The notes: generated by a model from the letters alone, not told the origin. 64,000 bases of DNA from an uncultured Lachnospiraceae bacterium (GCA_944380315.1 CALWHG010000002.1:51498-115497), one strand, 5' to 3'; positions 1 through 8,343 are shown, counted from the first letter of the stretch. Translations and numbers: made by a program.

Positions 1-1
1 T

Positions 2-469
2 GAGACACCTGAGCATACCGAGGGCTACGAGGGCTTCTATCATATCACAGGCATCAGCGGAGACGTGGAGCAGGCCAGAGTGCATCTCATCATCCGCGAT
101 CATGACAGGGAGCATTTTGAGGCAAGGAAGCGCTACGTCATGGATGTGGCGGACATGCTGAACAAAAAGTATGGAGCCGGGACCGCTGAGCTTGAGCTCC
201 ATGATCAGTACCTCAACATGAGACAGATCATGGAGGAGCACATGGATATCATAGAGCTTGCAAAGTCATGTATGAAGGAGCTCTCCATCACTCCCCACAT
301 AAGCCCCATAAGAGGAGGCACTGACGGAGCCAGGCTGTCATACATGGGACTGCCCTGTCCCAATCTGGGCACAGGCAGCCGCTATCATCATGGTCGCTAT
401 GAGACAGCCTGCCTGGAGGACATGGAGCTTTCCGTAAAGCTGCTCCTGCGTATAGCCCTGTCAGTCTGA
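2..469 (+). CDS. pepT: Peptidase T (tripeptide aminopeptidase), C-terminal part
   Basis: Partial gene, cut by the window start; about 155 C-terminal residues of a usual length near 408. Peptidase T is a cytoplasmic M20 metallopeptidase that removes the N-terminal residue from tripeptides. The visible part starts with ETPEHTEGYEGF, a PepT family signature, and contains the dimerisation/catalytic region with GGTDGARLS and the C-terminal HHGRYE segment that carries a zinc-ligand His. The frame is open back to base 2 with no start needed. It ends about 20 bases before the thyA promoter, so it is probably the last gene of its own unit. The family call is firm; the N-terminal half cannot be judged. 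Confidence 0.93.
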   Translation, partial: ETPEHTEGYEGFYHITGISGDVEQARVHLIIRDHDREHFEARKRYVMDVADMLNKKYGAGTAELELHDQYLNMRQIMEEHMDIIELAKSCMKELSITPHISPIRGGTDGARLSYMGLPCPNLGTGSRYHHGRYETACLEDMELSVKLLLRIALSV

Positions 470-489
470 GCTTTTTCCTGAATCTCTGA

Positions 490-518
490 TTGATTCACAC
501 CTCCCCATCATATATAAT
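490..518 (+). promoter_or_regulatory. Sigma-A promoter for thyA-folA-MFS
   Basis: TTGATT at 490-495, a 17-base spacer and a perfect TATAAT at 513-518, about 33 bases before the thyA ATG. Seen directly; no other candidate lies between pepT and thyA. Confidence 0.75.
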
Positions 519-550
519 CTATCTTATATATGACGAGGAGGTATTTTTTT

Positions 551-1399
551 ATGGCTTATGCAGATGATGTATTCAAGGCCATGTGCCGCGATATCATAGA
601 CAACGGTACCGACACCAAGGGAGAAAAGGTCAGGCCTCACTGGCCCGACGGCACCCCGGCCTATACCATAAAGAAGTTCGGCGTGGTGAATCGCTACGAT
701 CTCAGGAAGGAATTTCCCATACTTACTCTCCGCAGCACCTCACTCAAGCTCTGTACCGATGAGCTTCTGTGGATCTGGCAGAAAAAGTCCAACAACATCC
801 ATGACCTGGGCAGCCATATCTGGGACGAATGGGCTGATGCTGACGGAAGCATAGGCAAGGCCTACGGCTACCAGATGCAGGTCAAGCACAAATATAAGGA
901 GGGCATGTTCGACATGGTGGACAGAGTGCTCTGGGACCTTAAAAACAATCCCTACAGCCGCCGCATCATGACAAACATCTATACCTTCTCAGACCTTTCC
1001 GAGATGAACCTTTATCCCTGTGCCTACAGTATGACCTTCAATGTGACCAAGGATAAGGAGAGCGGACGCCTGGTGCTGAACGCCATCCTCAATCAGCGCT
1101 CAAACGATGTCATGACAGCCAACAACTGGAACGTGGTCCAGTATGCGGTGCTGCTCCACATGATAGCTCAGGTATCCGGCATGATAGCAGGAGAGCTCGT
1201 GCATGTCATAGCTGATGCTCATATCTATGACAGACACATATCCATGATCGAGGAGATGCTGAGACGTGAGCCCTACCCTGCTCCCACCTTCTGGATCAAC
1301 CCTGACATCAAAAACTTCTACGATTTCACCGTGGATGACGTGAAGCTCGAAAACTATCAGCATCACGAGCAGATAAAGAACATCCCCGTAGCGATCTGA
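551..1399 (+). CDS. thyA: Thymidylate synthase (phi3T/B. subtilis ThyA type)
   Basis: Makes dTMP from dUMP with methylene-tetrahydrofolate, producing dihydrofolate. 282 aa. ATG at 551 is chosen because AGGAGG lies at 536-541 with a 9-base spacer; an in-frame start 21 bases upstream would place the ribosome site inside the gene. Catalytic Cys is in LYPCAYSMTFN, the dUMP-binding region in NQRSNDVM...NNWNVVQY, and the C-terminal NPDIKNFYDFTVDD segment closely follows the phage phi3T/B. subtilis ThyA subfamily rather than E. coli ThyA. folA starts 12 bases downstream, so the oxidised folate made here is recycled by the product of the next gene in the same transcript. Confidence 0.96.
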   Translation: MAYADDVFKAMCRDIIDNGTDTKGEKVRPHWPDGTPAYTIKKFGVVNRYDLRKEFPILTLRSTSLKLCTDELLWIWQKKSNNIHDLGSHIWDEWADADGSIGKAYGYQMQVKHKYKEGMFDMVDRVLWDLKNNPYSRRIMTNIYTFSDLSEMNLYPCAYSMTFNVTKDKESGRLVLNAILNQRSNDVMTANNWNVVQYAVLLHMIAQVSGMIAGELVHVIADAHIYDRHISMIEEMLRREPYPAPTFWINPDIKNFYDFTVDDVKLENYQHHEQIKNIPVAI

Positions 1400-1411
1400 T
1401 AAAGGAGCCAT

Positions 1412-1975
1412 ATGAATCAGATAGTCAATGTAAATGCCTCCTGGGGCATAGGCCGTGACGGAGACCTGCTCTGCCATATACCCGAGGATATGCGTTTCTT
1501 CAAAGACATGACCATGGGAAAGACCGTGGTCATGGGCAGGAAGACCCTTGAGTCATTTCCAGGAGGAAGGCCTCTCAAGGGCAGGAGAAACATAGTACTT
1601 ACCAGATCTCTTCAGAAAGCCCTTGAGAGCAGCCTTTCAGATGCCAGTTCAGCCATTACCGACCTTCTTGAGGGAAGGGAGCCGAAGGCCGATGAAGATA
1701 CGGAGCTCATATATGTGGACTCAGTGGAGAGACTCTTTGAGCTCCTTCCGGAGGACAGCTCAGATGTATTTGTCATAGGCGGTGAAAGCATCTACCGCCT
1801 GCTGCTGCCCTGCTGCGACACCTGCTATGTCACCAAAAATGACTGCAGCCTGGAGGCCGATACATTTTATCCTGACCTGGACTCCGATCCGGGATTTGAG
1901 CTCACATACAGGAGCGAGGTCAAAGAACACGATAGCATAAGGTACAGCTTCTGCACCTATAAAAGGAAGGAGTGA
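1412..1975 (+). CDS. folA: Dihydrofolate reductase
   Basis: Reduces dihydrofolate to tetrahydrofolate with NADPH. 187 aa against a usual 155-170. Visible motifs are the N-terminal NASWGIGRDGDLLCHIPEDM with the active-site acidic residue, VVMGRKTLESFPGGRPL (NADPH and folate contacts) and VIGGESIYRLLLP. The extra length is a polar, acidic stretch near residues 68-98, between the IVLTRS strand and YVDSVE. ATG at 1412 follows AAGGAG. Its stop overlaps the ribosome site of the following MFS gene, showing tight coupling in a thyA-folA operon. Function is firm; the insertion is unusual but need not affect catalysis. Confidence 0.95.
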   Translation: MNQIVNVNASWGIGRDGDLLCHIPEDMRFFKDMTMGKTVVMGRKTLESFPGGRPLKGRRNIVLTRSLQKALESSLSDASSAITDLLEGREPKADEDTELIYVDSVERLFELLPEDSSDVFVIGGESIYRLLLPCCDTCYVTKNDCSLEADTFYPDLDSDPGFELTYRSEVKEHDSIRYSFCTYKRKE

Positions 1976-1980
1976 TCCCA

Positions 1981-3216
1981 TTGAACCATAAGGGCATACA
2001 CAGGGCCTGGGTCATACTTGTGGCCATGACCATGATACATGCAGGTGTCATGGGCGTGCTTTTCAACTGCTGCGGCATAGTTTTTTCAGCCATACGAAAT
2101 GAGCTTGGCTTCAGAGCCGGCGATCTCTCAGTCTACTATATGCTGCGCTCTCTTACCACAGCGCTCATGGTAGGCTTTACCAGCAAGCTTTATTTCAGTT
2201 CAAACGCCAGAGTCGTCATGACCGTGCTTGGCACGCTTTATGTCGGTTCCTTTGCTGCCATGGCCTTTTTCAACAGCCTCTGGCAGTGGTACATAGCTGC
2301 AGTCATCTGCGGCATAGGCATGAGCTGCAACATGGTGGTCATACCTGCCACCCTCAACAACTGGTTCAAGGTCAGGAACGGCTTCGTCATAGGACTTACC
2401 ATGTCCTCGTCGGGGATCATAGGTGCCATATTCAGTCCCATATGCTCCAGCCTCATAACCATGTTTGGCTGGAGACAGACGGTGCTCATCATGGCTGTCA
2501 TCGGAGTGATACTGATCATACTTCCTGCAGCCTTCCTCCTGGTATCAGAGCCTGAAAAGGTGGGCCTTAAGCCCTACGGCTACGAAAAGGCAGCAGCCTC
2601 AGCATCTGATAAGGCTGAGACCCTGCGTCAGACTCCGCCTCATTTCATATTTCTGCTTACCATGATAGCTGCCATAGGCCCTGGATCACTGATACAGTTC
2701 AATGCACAGCTCCCCATATTTGCAGAATCCATAGGCTATACCATGGCGGTAGGCGCCATGTTCACCAGCCTCTCCATGGTCGGCAATCTTGCAGGAAAGC
2801 TCGGACTTGGAGCCCTTGCAGACAGGATAGGCATATATAAGAGCGGCCAGATATTTTTCCTGGCCATAGGACTGAGCATGGTCGGCATGCTGCTCGGACA
2901 GAGCCAGCTCATGGTCCTGAATGCCTCAACGCTGCTGTATGGAACAGTGTACTGTATAACCACCACTATGCCTGCCCTTCTTTATCTTGATCTTTACGGC
3001 AGCAAGGAGTACCGGAGCCGTGTCAGCAGGATGCAGGCCATAAGCGGAGGCATATCTGCCGTATTGAGCATAGTATTTCCCTATATCTATGACTTTACTG
3101 GCAGCTTCGATATAGTATTCGTATACGGAGCCATATCCGGCTTCCTGGCATTCGCCATATTTGTATATCTGATGCGCTATACTATGAGGAGAGACGTACA
3201 GGCCTCTGCCGGCTGA
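1981..3216 (+). CDS. MFS transporter, 12 predicted membrane spans
   Basis: 411 aa inner-membrane carrier of the major facilitator superfamily. The TTG at 1981 is preferred because AAGGAG (1967-1972) sits 8 bases upstream; a GTG at 1972 would overlap folA. N-terminal half starts with a long hydrophobic span, then the half-repeat loop around KVRNGFVIGLTMSSSGIIGA; the central cytoplasmic loop (residues about 195-220, rich in Ala/Lys) separates two six-helix bundles, with a second signature GALADRIGIYKSG. Organisation resembles the other MFS gene at 10050-11267. Lying behind thyA-folA might suggest a folate or nucleoside role, but that is inference only; the substrate cannot be read. Confidence 0.85.
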   Translation: MNHKGIHRAWVILVAMTMIHAGVMGVLFNCCGIVFSAIRNELGFRAGDLSVYYMLRSLTTALMVGFTSKLYFSSNARVVMTVLGTLYVGSFAAMAFFNSLWQWYIAAVICGIGMSCNMVVIPATLNNWFKVRNGFVIGLTMSSSGIIGAIFSPICSSLITMFGWRQTVLIMAVIGVILIILPAAFLLVSEPEKVGLKPYGYEKAAASASDKAETLRQTPPHFIFLLTMIAAIGPGSLIQFNAQLPIFAESIGYTMAVGAMFTSLSMVGNLAGKLGLGALADRIGIYKSGQIFFLAIGLSMVGMLLGQSQLMVLNASTLLYGTVYCITTTMPALLYLDLYGSKEYRSRVSRMQAISGGISAVLSIVFPYIYDFTGSFDIVFVYGAISGFLAFAIFVYLMRYTMRRDVQASAG

Positions 3217-3240
3217 TCACATATATCCGTACCCGGCAAA

Positions 3241-3291
3241 AGAGCAAAAGGTGAAGTTTTTGTAAATTACATCACCATTTGCTCTTTTTTT
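3241..3291 (+). terminator. Rho-independent terminator after the thyA operon
   Basis: Arms 3241-3254 and 3272-3285 pair over 14 positions with one mismatch around a 17-base loop, followed by a run of seven T. Confidence 0.85.
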
Positions 3292-3353
3292 GTGCTATAG
3301 TGTCAATATGATATATCTATTTCATTATTTCATCATTTTGACGGAGCCGGATC

Positions 3354-4886
3354 ATGGGCGGAGCAGCACACGGCGGGCATGACCTTAAAAGATATATAGC
3401 CATAGACCTCAAGTCCTTTTATGCCTCAGTGGAGTGCGTGGACAGAGGCCTGGATCCCCTGTACACCAACCTCATAGTGGCAGACCCCACAAGGAGCAAA
3501 AATACCATATGCCTGGCGGTCTCCCCTCCCCTCAAGGAGCTTGGTGTACCCGGCAGGCCCCGTTATCGTGAGGTCGAGGACAAGGTCGCTCATATAAATG
3601 CTGAGCGGCTCTCCCCCTTACATGGTCGGAAGGAAGCCGGGAGCTCTCATGACTACAAGGTGCTCCTTTCCCGCCCCGACTATAAGGTAGACTACATAGT
3701 AGCACCTCCCCGCATGGCCAGGTACATGGAGGTAAGCAGGGACATATACGAGGTATATCTGCGCTATATAGCCCCCGAGGACATACTTGTATACTCCATA
3801 GACGAGGTATTCATAGATGCTGGGCCCTACCTGTCCATGTACCGCATGTCCGCCCGGGAGCTGGCCATAAAGCTGATACTTGAGGTCCTTAAGTCCACCG
3901 GCATCACTGCCGCCGCAGGCATAGGCACCAATCTGTACCTCGCCAAGATAGCCATGGACATAAATGCCAAGCATATGAGGCCTGATGAAAACGGAGTACG
4001 CATAGCAGAGCTGGATGAGATGGATTACAGGCTTTCCCTGTGGGATCACAGGCCCATAACTGATTTCTGGATGATAGGCCGGGGCATAGCCCGGAGACTG
4101 CAGAGCGTAGGCCTTGTCACCATGGGAGACATAGCCCTCTGCTCAGAGGGCAAAAGCTCCGATTTTTACAACGAGGACCTGCTCTACCGCCTCTTCGGAG
4201 TCAATGCCGAGCTTCTCATAGACCATGCCTGGGGCCATGAGTCCTGTACCATGGCGGAGATCCGCGCCTATCATCCCAAAAGCCACAGTCTCTCAAACGG
4301 TCAGGTGCTCATGCGGCCCTACAGCTTCACCGAAGCCCGCAACGTCATAAGTGAGATGGCCGACACCCTCTCCCTGGATCTTACCTCCAAAGAGCTTGTC
4401 GCCGATCAGGTCACTGTCACCGTGGCCTTTGACAGCAAGAGCCTGGAGGATCCACAGAGCACCTATACTGGGGCTCTGTGCATTGACCGCTACGGAAAGC
4501 CTGCCCCCTCCCATGCCCATGGCAGCTTCAACCTTGCTGTCCCCACGGCCTCTGTCCGGGAGATCACCCATGCAGCCCTGTCCATATTCGATGCTCGGGT
4601 GGATCCTGCCTTTTACGCCCGGCATCTCTGGGTAGCTGCCTCCCATGTCCTGCCTGCAGCCGCATTTTTCGGATCCCAGTCTGACTGCTATCAGCTTGAG
4701 CTCTTCGAGGACGAAGGGGCCCGTGAGGCGCGTATGCTCCGCCAGGCCCGAGAGCAGCGGCTCCAGCGTGCCGTGCTCTCCATCAAGGGACGCTACGGCA
4801 AAAACGCCATACTCCGGGGCATCAACTTCCGTCCCGGAGCCACCGCCATGGAACGCAACAGACAGATAGGCGGGCACAGGGCATAG
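3354..4886 (+). CDS. Y-family DNA polymerase (UmuC/YqjW-like)
   Basis: Translesion DNA polymerase of the UmuC/DinB superfamily, 510 aa, resembling the longer Firmicutes UvrX/YqjW group. Palm motifs are seen: AIDLKSFYASVECV near residue 15 (first metal Asp and steric-gate aromatic) and YSIDEVFID near residue 147 (catalytic Asp-Glu). GIGTNLYLAKIAMD matches the palm/thumb segment, and the GIARRLQSVGLVTMGDIA region is the helix-hairpin-helix thumb; a little-finger domain and a charged tail (EQRLQRAVLSIKGRYG) follow. ATG at 3354 has GGAG 7 bases upstream. It stands alone between two terminators/promoters. No LexA/DinR operator (CGAAC-N4-GTTCG type) was found in the 137-base upstream gap, so damage induction is not evident. 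Confidence 0.88.
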   Translation: MGGAAHGGHDLKRYIAIDLKSFYASVECVDRGLDPLYTNLIVADPTRSKNTICLAVSPPLKELGVPGRPRYREVEDKVAHINAERLSPLHGRKEAGSSHDYKVLLSRPDYKVDYIVAPPRMARYMEVSRDIYEVYLRYIAPEDILVYSIDEVFIDAGPYLSMYRMSARELAIKLILEVLKSTGITAAAGIGTNLYLAKIAMDINAKHMRPDENGVRIAELDEMDYRLSLWDHRPITDFWMIGRGIARRLQSVGLVTMGDIALCSEGKSSDFYNEDLLYRLFGVNAELLIDHAWGHESCTMAEIRAYHPKSHSLSNGQVLMRPYSFTEARNVISEMADTLSLDLTSKELVADQVTVTVAFDSKSLEDPQSTYTGALCIDRYGKPAPSHAHGSFNLAVPTASVREITHAALSIFDARVDPAFYARHLWVAASHVLPAAAFFGSQSDCYQLELFEDEGAREARMLRQAREQRLQRAVLSIKGRYGKNAILRGINFRPGATAMERNRQIGGHRA

Positions 4887-4922
4887 TAATGTGTGAAATG
4901 CGTGATAGGGGACGCAAATTTA

Positions 4923-4951
4923 TTGATAATTCAGTATTCGCATGATAAAAT
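4923..4951 (+). promoter_or_regulatory. Promoter of the AAA/DUF4143 gene
   Basis: TTGATA at 4923-4928, 17-base spacer, TAAAAT at 4946-4951 preceded by TG at -14/-15 (extended -10). About 50 bases upstream of the GTG start. Confidence 0.65.
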
Positions 4952-5002
4952 ATAACAGAAAACTGTGTTAAGTTGCAAAAATCTTTTCTAGAGAGGTGTC
5001 AT

Positions 5003-6298
5003 GTGGAGATCCGAAGAGATTTTTATCTGGAAAAATTGATCAAAAGAAAAAATAACGGACTGATAAAGATCATCACCGGTATACGTCGATGTGGAAAGTC
5101 CTATCTTTTAAATAAGCTTTTTTACGACCATCTTATAGACTCCGGGATAAAGCCTGACCATATCATACGTTTTGCCTTTGATTCAGCAGATGATCTTCTT
5201 CTGATCGGCGAAGATCTGATCCAGATCGAAAAACAAGACCGCAATGTAGATCCGGAAAAGTTTATGGCCTATATCCGTTCTATGATCATTGATAACGATA
5301 TGTATTACCTGCTGCTGGATGAGGTCCAGATGCTGGACTGCTTTGAGGCAGTGCTCAATGGTTATCTGCGTAAAGATAACATGGATATATTTGTGACCGG
5401 CAGCAATGCAAGGTTTCTGTCCAGAGATATCGCCACTGAATTTGCCGGCCGTGGTGATGAGATACACATGTATCCCCTCAGCTTTGCAGAATTTATGAGT
5501 GTCTATTCAGGCGACAGATATATGGGGCTGTCTGAATACATGCTTTATGGAGGTATCCCACTTGTAGTGCTCAGAGATGGCACTTCTGACAAAGCCGCTT
5601 TTCTTCAGAATCTGTTTACAGAGATCTATGTACGTGACATCAAAAAAAGAAAACATATAAGAAATATCGGTGAGCTTGAAGAATTGCTGGATATCCTGTC
5701 TTCGGCCATCGGTTCCCTTACAAATCCAGAAAAGCTGAAGAACACCTTCCACAGTGTAAAAAGATCGAGGATCACTTCCAATACCATAAAGAAATATCTT
5801 GATCAATTGGAGGATTCCTTCCTGATAGAATCCGCCAGACGCTACGATATCAAGGGAAAAGCCTATATCGAAACTCCAAAGAAATACTACTTTACTGATC
5901 TTGGACTTAGAAATGCCCGAATCAATTTTCGCCAATTTGAACGTACCCATGCCATGGAAAATGTTATCTACAACGAATTGCGCATGAGAGGATATAATGT
6001 CGACGTGGGAGTCGTACCTATCACACAAAAGGATGACAATGGCAGGGTAACACGTAAACAGCTTGAGGTCGACTTTGTATGTAATCTTGGCTCATCACGT
6101 TACTATATACAGTCAGCCTATTTTCTTCCAGATAATGGAAAAAGGGAACAGGAGATACGCCCCTTCCGCAAGATAGACGATTCTTTCAAAAAGATCATTA
6201 TCACTGGTGATATCATTGCTCCTTATTATGATGATCACGGTATCCTGACCATGAATATATATGACTTTCTGCTGGATCAGAAAAGTCTGGAAAAATAA
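5003..6298 (+). CDS. AAA ATPase with DUF4143 (ATP-binding protein)
   Basis: 431 aa. Domain order: N-terminal AAA_14 ATPase with Walker A GIRRCGKS (about residues 28-35) and Walker B YLLLDEVQ; a TGSNARFLS sensor segment, an FAEFMSVY segment typical of the family, then a DUF4143 C-terminal half with a PD-(D/E)XK-like core (KKYYFTDLGLRNARI, LEVDFV). Such proteins are common and mostly uncharacterised in Clostridia and Bacteroides. GTG at 5003 is chosen since the protein then begins VEIRRDFYLEKL as in relatives; an upstream TTG at 4973 would precede the ribosome site GAGAGG. The gene is much AT-richer than its neighbours, stands alone with its own promoter and terminator, and looks laterally acquired. 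The molecular role is unknown. Confidence 0.88.
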   Translation: MEIRRDFYLEKLIKRKNNGLIKIITGIRRCGKSYLLNKLFYDHLIDSGIKPDHIIRFAFDSADDLLLIGEDLIQIEKQDRNVDPEKFMAYIRSMIIDNDMYYLLLDEVQMLDCFEAVLNGYLRKDNMDIFVTGSNARFLSRDIATEFAGRGDEIHMYPLSFAEFMSVYSGDRYMGLSEYMLYGGIPLVVLRDGTSDKAAFLQNLFTEIYVRDIKKRKHIRNIGELEELLDILSSAIGSLTNPEKLKNTFHSVKRSRITSNTIKKYLDQLEDSFLIESARRYDIKGKAYIETPKKYYFTDLGLRNARINFRQFERTHAMENVIYNELRMRGYNVDVGVVPITQKDDNGRVTRKQLEVDFVCNLGSSRYYIQSAYFLPDNGKREQEIRPFRKIDDSFKKIIITGDIIAPYYDDHGILTMNIYDFLLDQKSLEK

Positions 6299-6318
6299 AC
6301 TATAAAAGGAGGAGATCA

Positions 6319-6360
6319 ATCAGGAACAATGTCAAAAGCCTTGACATTGTTCCTGATCTT
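6319..6360. terminator. Hairpin terminator, possibly bidirectional
   Basis: Perfect 17-bp stem (6319-6335 with 6341-6357) and a 5-base loop, between the (+) ATPase gene and the (-) GNAT gene which converge here. The T-run is short on both sides. Confidence 0.75.
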
Positions 6361-6402
6361 ATCTCAATATGCTATTTTTCCTCCTGACAAAGCTTATTGA
6401 TC

Positions 6403-6882
6403 TCAGATCACATGATAAAAAAGATATATATTTTCATAATGTCCGTCCTTCATACGGAAGCCCTCCGGGATCATACCCAGGGGCTGGAAGCCCAGGCGCT
6501 CATAGAGATGCCTGGCGTGGATATTGCTTTCAACCACGGCGTTGAACTGCATGAGCCTGAAGCCCTTTTCCCTGGCCTTTTCAAGGGAATCCTTCACAAG
6601 CATCTCCCCGATGTGCTCTCCCCTACGGTCCTTCGATACTGCATAGCTTGTATTTGCTATATGTCCGCAGCGACCCACATTGTTGGGATGAAGTATGTAG
6701 AGCCCTACTACTTTGCCCTCGTCCTCCGCTACCGCCGTATGGCTCTGTCCTGCAAAAAACTCGTCAGCCATGTCAACCGTCAGCAGCTCCTCCTGGGGAA
6801 ATGCCTCTCCGTCCTCTATGACCTCGTTCCATATGGTCACCATGGCCTCCAGGTCATCCTTCCTGTATCCTCTGACTATCAT
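6403..6882 (-). CDS. GNAT-family N-acetyltransferase
   Basis: 159 aa single-domain acetyl-CoA-dependent acetyltransferase. Residues 1-60 form the N-terminal strand/helix region (MIVRGYRKDDLEAMVTIWNE); the acetyl-CoA-binding motif A is VSKDRRGEHIGEMLVKDSL (pyrophosphate loop RRGEHIG), and motif B is FNAVVESNIHARHLYERLGF, all in the usual order. Last gene of a three-gene (-) unit with deformylase and a flavin-binding protein; GGGAG lies 10 bases before the ATG. The acceptor may be a protein N-terminus, an amino acid or a small molecule; pairing with deformylase is suggestive of N-terminal processing but not proof. Confidence 0.88.
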   Translation of the reverse strand: MIVRGYRKDDLEAMVTIWNEVIEDGEAFPQEELLTVDMADEFFAGQSHTAVAEDEGKVVGLYILHPNNVGRCGHIANTSYAVSKDRRGEHIGEMLVKDSLEKAREKGFRLMQFNAVVESNIHARHLYERLGFQPLGMIPEGFRMKDGHYENIYLFYHVI

Positions 6883-6930
6883 CCTGTTTAAGCTCCCTCA
6901 TACGATAGTAATGCTGCTCCGTAAGCAGCT

Positions 6931-7416
6931 TCACCTGGCCTTTTTCATGACAAAGGCCTTGTCATCTATGGCTCTCATGGTGGCAAGTATGCCATCCAGA
7001 TGGTCGTACTCGTGCTGGATGAGCTCGGACATGTCATCGTCCATGCGCATCTCCTGCTCCTTCCAGTTCTCATCACGATACCTCAGTATACAGTGACGAT
7101 GCCTTCTTACCCTCACAAGCAGGTTTGGAAAGGACATGCAGTCATCCATAAGCTCCATCATCTCATCTCCCACAAACTCCAGTTTGGGGTTGATGATGAC
7201 GTAGGGCCTGTCCGTAAGGATGCATATCAGACGCTTCCTCACATCTATCTGAGGTGCAGCTATGGCCCTTCCAAATCCATAATCACGTCTTATGCCCCGG
7301 ATACAGTCAAACATATCCTCTATGACCGGCCTGAGCTCATCAAGCTCCTCCCGCCTTACCTCCTCCGATACCTCATAAAGCCTCGGATCTCCCAAAAGCA
7401 ATATCTCCCGTTCCAT
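6931..7416 (-). CDS. def: Peptide deformylase
   Basis: 161 aa metalloenzyme removing the formyl group from nascent protein N-termini at the ribosome. All three motifs are seen: motif I as FGRAIAAPQI, motif II as DDCMSFPNL carrying the metal-binding Cys, and motif III as QHEYDHLDG with the two His ligands and catalytic Glu. Motif II has DDCMS instead of the common EGCLS, as in a divergent group of Gram-positive deformylases, so it may be a second copy rather than the housekeeping one. Start follows AAAGGAGAAGGT. Middle gene of the (-) unit, 12 bases after the upstream gene. Confidence 0.93.
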   Translation of the reverse strand: MEREILLLGDPRLYEVSEEVRREELDELRPVIEDMFDCIRGIRRDYGFGRAIAAPQIDVRKRLICILTDRPYVIINPKLEFVGDEMMELMDDCMSFPNLLVRVRRHRHCILRYRDENWKEQEMRMDDDMSELIQHEYDHLDGILATMRAIDDKAFVMKKAR

Positions 7417-7428
7417 ACCTTCTCCTTT

Positions 7429-7905
7429 TTATCTCTCATGGACCAGCTTGCCCGTCATATGCTCGATATCGAGCCTGAGGACACATACACGATCAAGGGC
7501 GGCAGCGATCTCCTTCTCCACAAGCTCTTCCGAAGGATAATACCTTTGTCCCATCATCCTTAGACAGCTCTTCTTTTCCTCTCTGTCCTCTACCCTCGAA
7601 AGCCTTCCGAAGACCACCACGCTCCTTGCCGTATATGCCCAGTCTCCCGGAGCTATGAAGCCCTGCTCCCATACGCAGAAGGAAGCCTTCGGATCCCTCT
7701 CCATGGCATCCATCTTGTGACCTTCAGCCGCCCCATGAAAATAAATACAGCCCCTGTCACTATCATAGCTGTAATCCATGGGTATAGCATAGGGATAGCC
7801 TTCATCACCGTTGAGGGCCAGTGCCCCTCTCTTTTCATTTGAAAGCAGCTCCCTGCACTCGGCCTCCGTAAGCTGCTGCTTTGATCTTCGCATATCTCTG
7901 AACAT
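7429..7905 (-). CDS. Pyridoxamine 5'-phosphate oxidase-like (NimA/split-barrel) protein
   Basis: 158 aa flavin- or nucleotide-binding split-barrel protein. The pattern CRELLSNEKRGALALNGDEGYPYAIPMDY followed by IYFHGAAEGHKMDAM and ASFCVWE is typical of the NimA-like/PNPOx-related family, where the conserved His and Lys contact FMN. Some relatives reduce nitroimidazoles, others bind heme or F420; the substrate here is not readable. ATG at 7905 is preferred to the GTG at 7908 because GGGAGG then lies 7 bases upstream. First gene of the unit with def and the acetyltransferase. Confidence 0.85.
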   Translation of the reverse strand: MFRDMRRSKQQLTEAECRELLSNEKRGALALNGDEGYPYAIPMDYSYDSDRGCIYFHGAAEGHKMDAMERDPKASFCVWEQGFIAPGDWAYTARSVVVFGRLSRVEDREEKKSCLRMMGQRYYPSEELVEKEIAAALDRVCVLRLDIEHMTGKLVHER

Positions 7906-7935
7906 CACTGCGCCTCCCTGATACCTTCTCTGACC

Positions 7936-7964
7936 ATGATAGCACTAAAGAATGCTTGAGTAAA
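7936..7964 (-). promoter_or_regulatory. Promoter of the PNPOx-def-GNAT unit
   Basis: On the (-) strand TTTACT (7964-7959), 17-base spacer, TATCAT (7941-7936) with an extended TG. Its -35 overlaps that of the divergent tRNA-Leu promoter. Confidence 0.5.
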
Positions 7965-7984
7965 TGTCTCATAGATGATATGAT
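7956..7984 (+). promoter_or_regulatory. Promoter of tRNA-Leu
   Basis: TTGAGT at 7956-7961, 17-base spacer, TATGAT at 7979-7984; the mature tRNA starts 10 bases downstream. Confidence 0.6.
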
Positions 7985-7993
7985 ATAAAAGCT

Positions 7994-8073
<80 letters not shown>

Positions 8074-8102
8074 TTTGTTTTTGTCTAACTTCATCAGGCT
8101 TT

Positions 8103-8130
8103 AATAAGGCCTTCTAAAAGCCTTATTTTA
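8103..8130 (+). terminator. Terminator after tRNA-Leu
   Basis: AATAAGGC (8103-8110) pairs with GCCTTATT (8120-8127) around a 9-base loop, followed by TTT. Moderate strength. Confidence 0.6.
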
Positions 8131-8205
8131 AGCCATTCTGTGAACCCCTCTCTTTTTGACATACCCCGTCATACCTCATCATATTTCATCTTTTTTGAGA
8201 CAAAC

Positions 8206-8241
8206 TGTGGTCAAAACTGTGGTCAAAATTGTGGTCAAAAT
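8206..8241 (+). repeat. Three tandem 12-bp repeats TGTGGTCAAAAY
   Basis: Copies at 8206-8217, 8218-8229 and 8230-8241 differ only at the last base. They lie in the 321-base stretch (8074-8394) that has no convincing gene: it holds the tRNA terminator, these repeats and the hicB terminator. Short tandem repeats beside a tRNA 3' end resemble arm-type sites for tyrosine recombinases; no integrase gene is present in the window, so this would be a remnant. A small open frame crosses them but has no ribosome site. Confidence 0.8.
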
Positions 8242-8343
8242 CAGATCCCGACTTTTACCATCTTCATTTCACTTTCCTTGGTCTTTTCCATGACATGCAC
8301 AGAAACTCATCATCTGTATAAATATTTTCTATGCTGATTGCAC

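Noticed and set aside
3292-3353. LexA/DinR box for the Y-family polymerase
   Set aside because: No CGAAC-N4-GTTCG-like palindrome in the upstream gap.
4907-4917. AGGGGACGCAA shared with the terminator at 36586
   Set aside because: Only 11 bases and without the second arm here; probably chance.
8140-8337. Small open frame across the tandem repeats
   Set aside because: No ribosome site, repetitive translation, and it runs across the repeat array.
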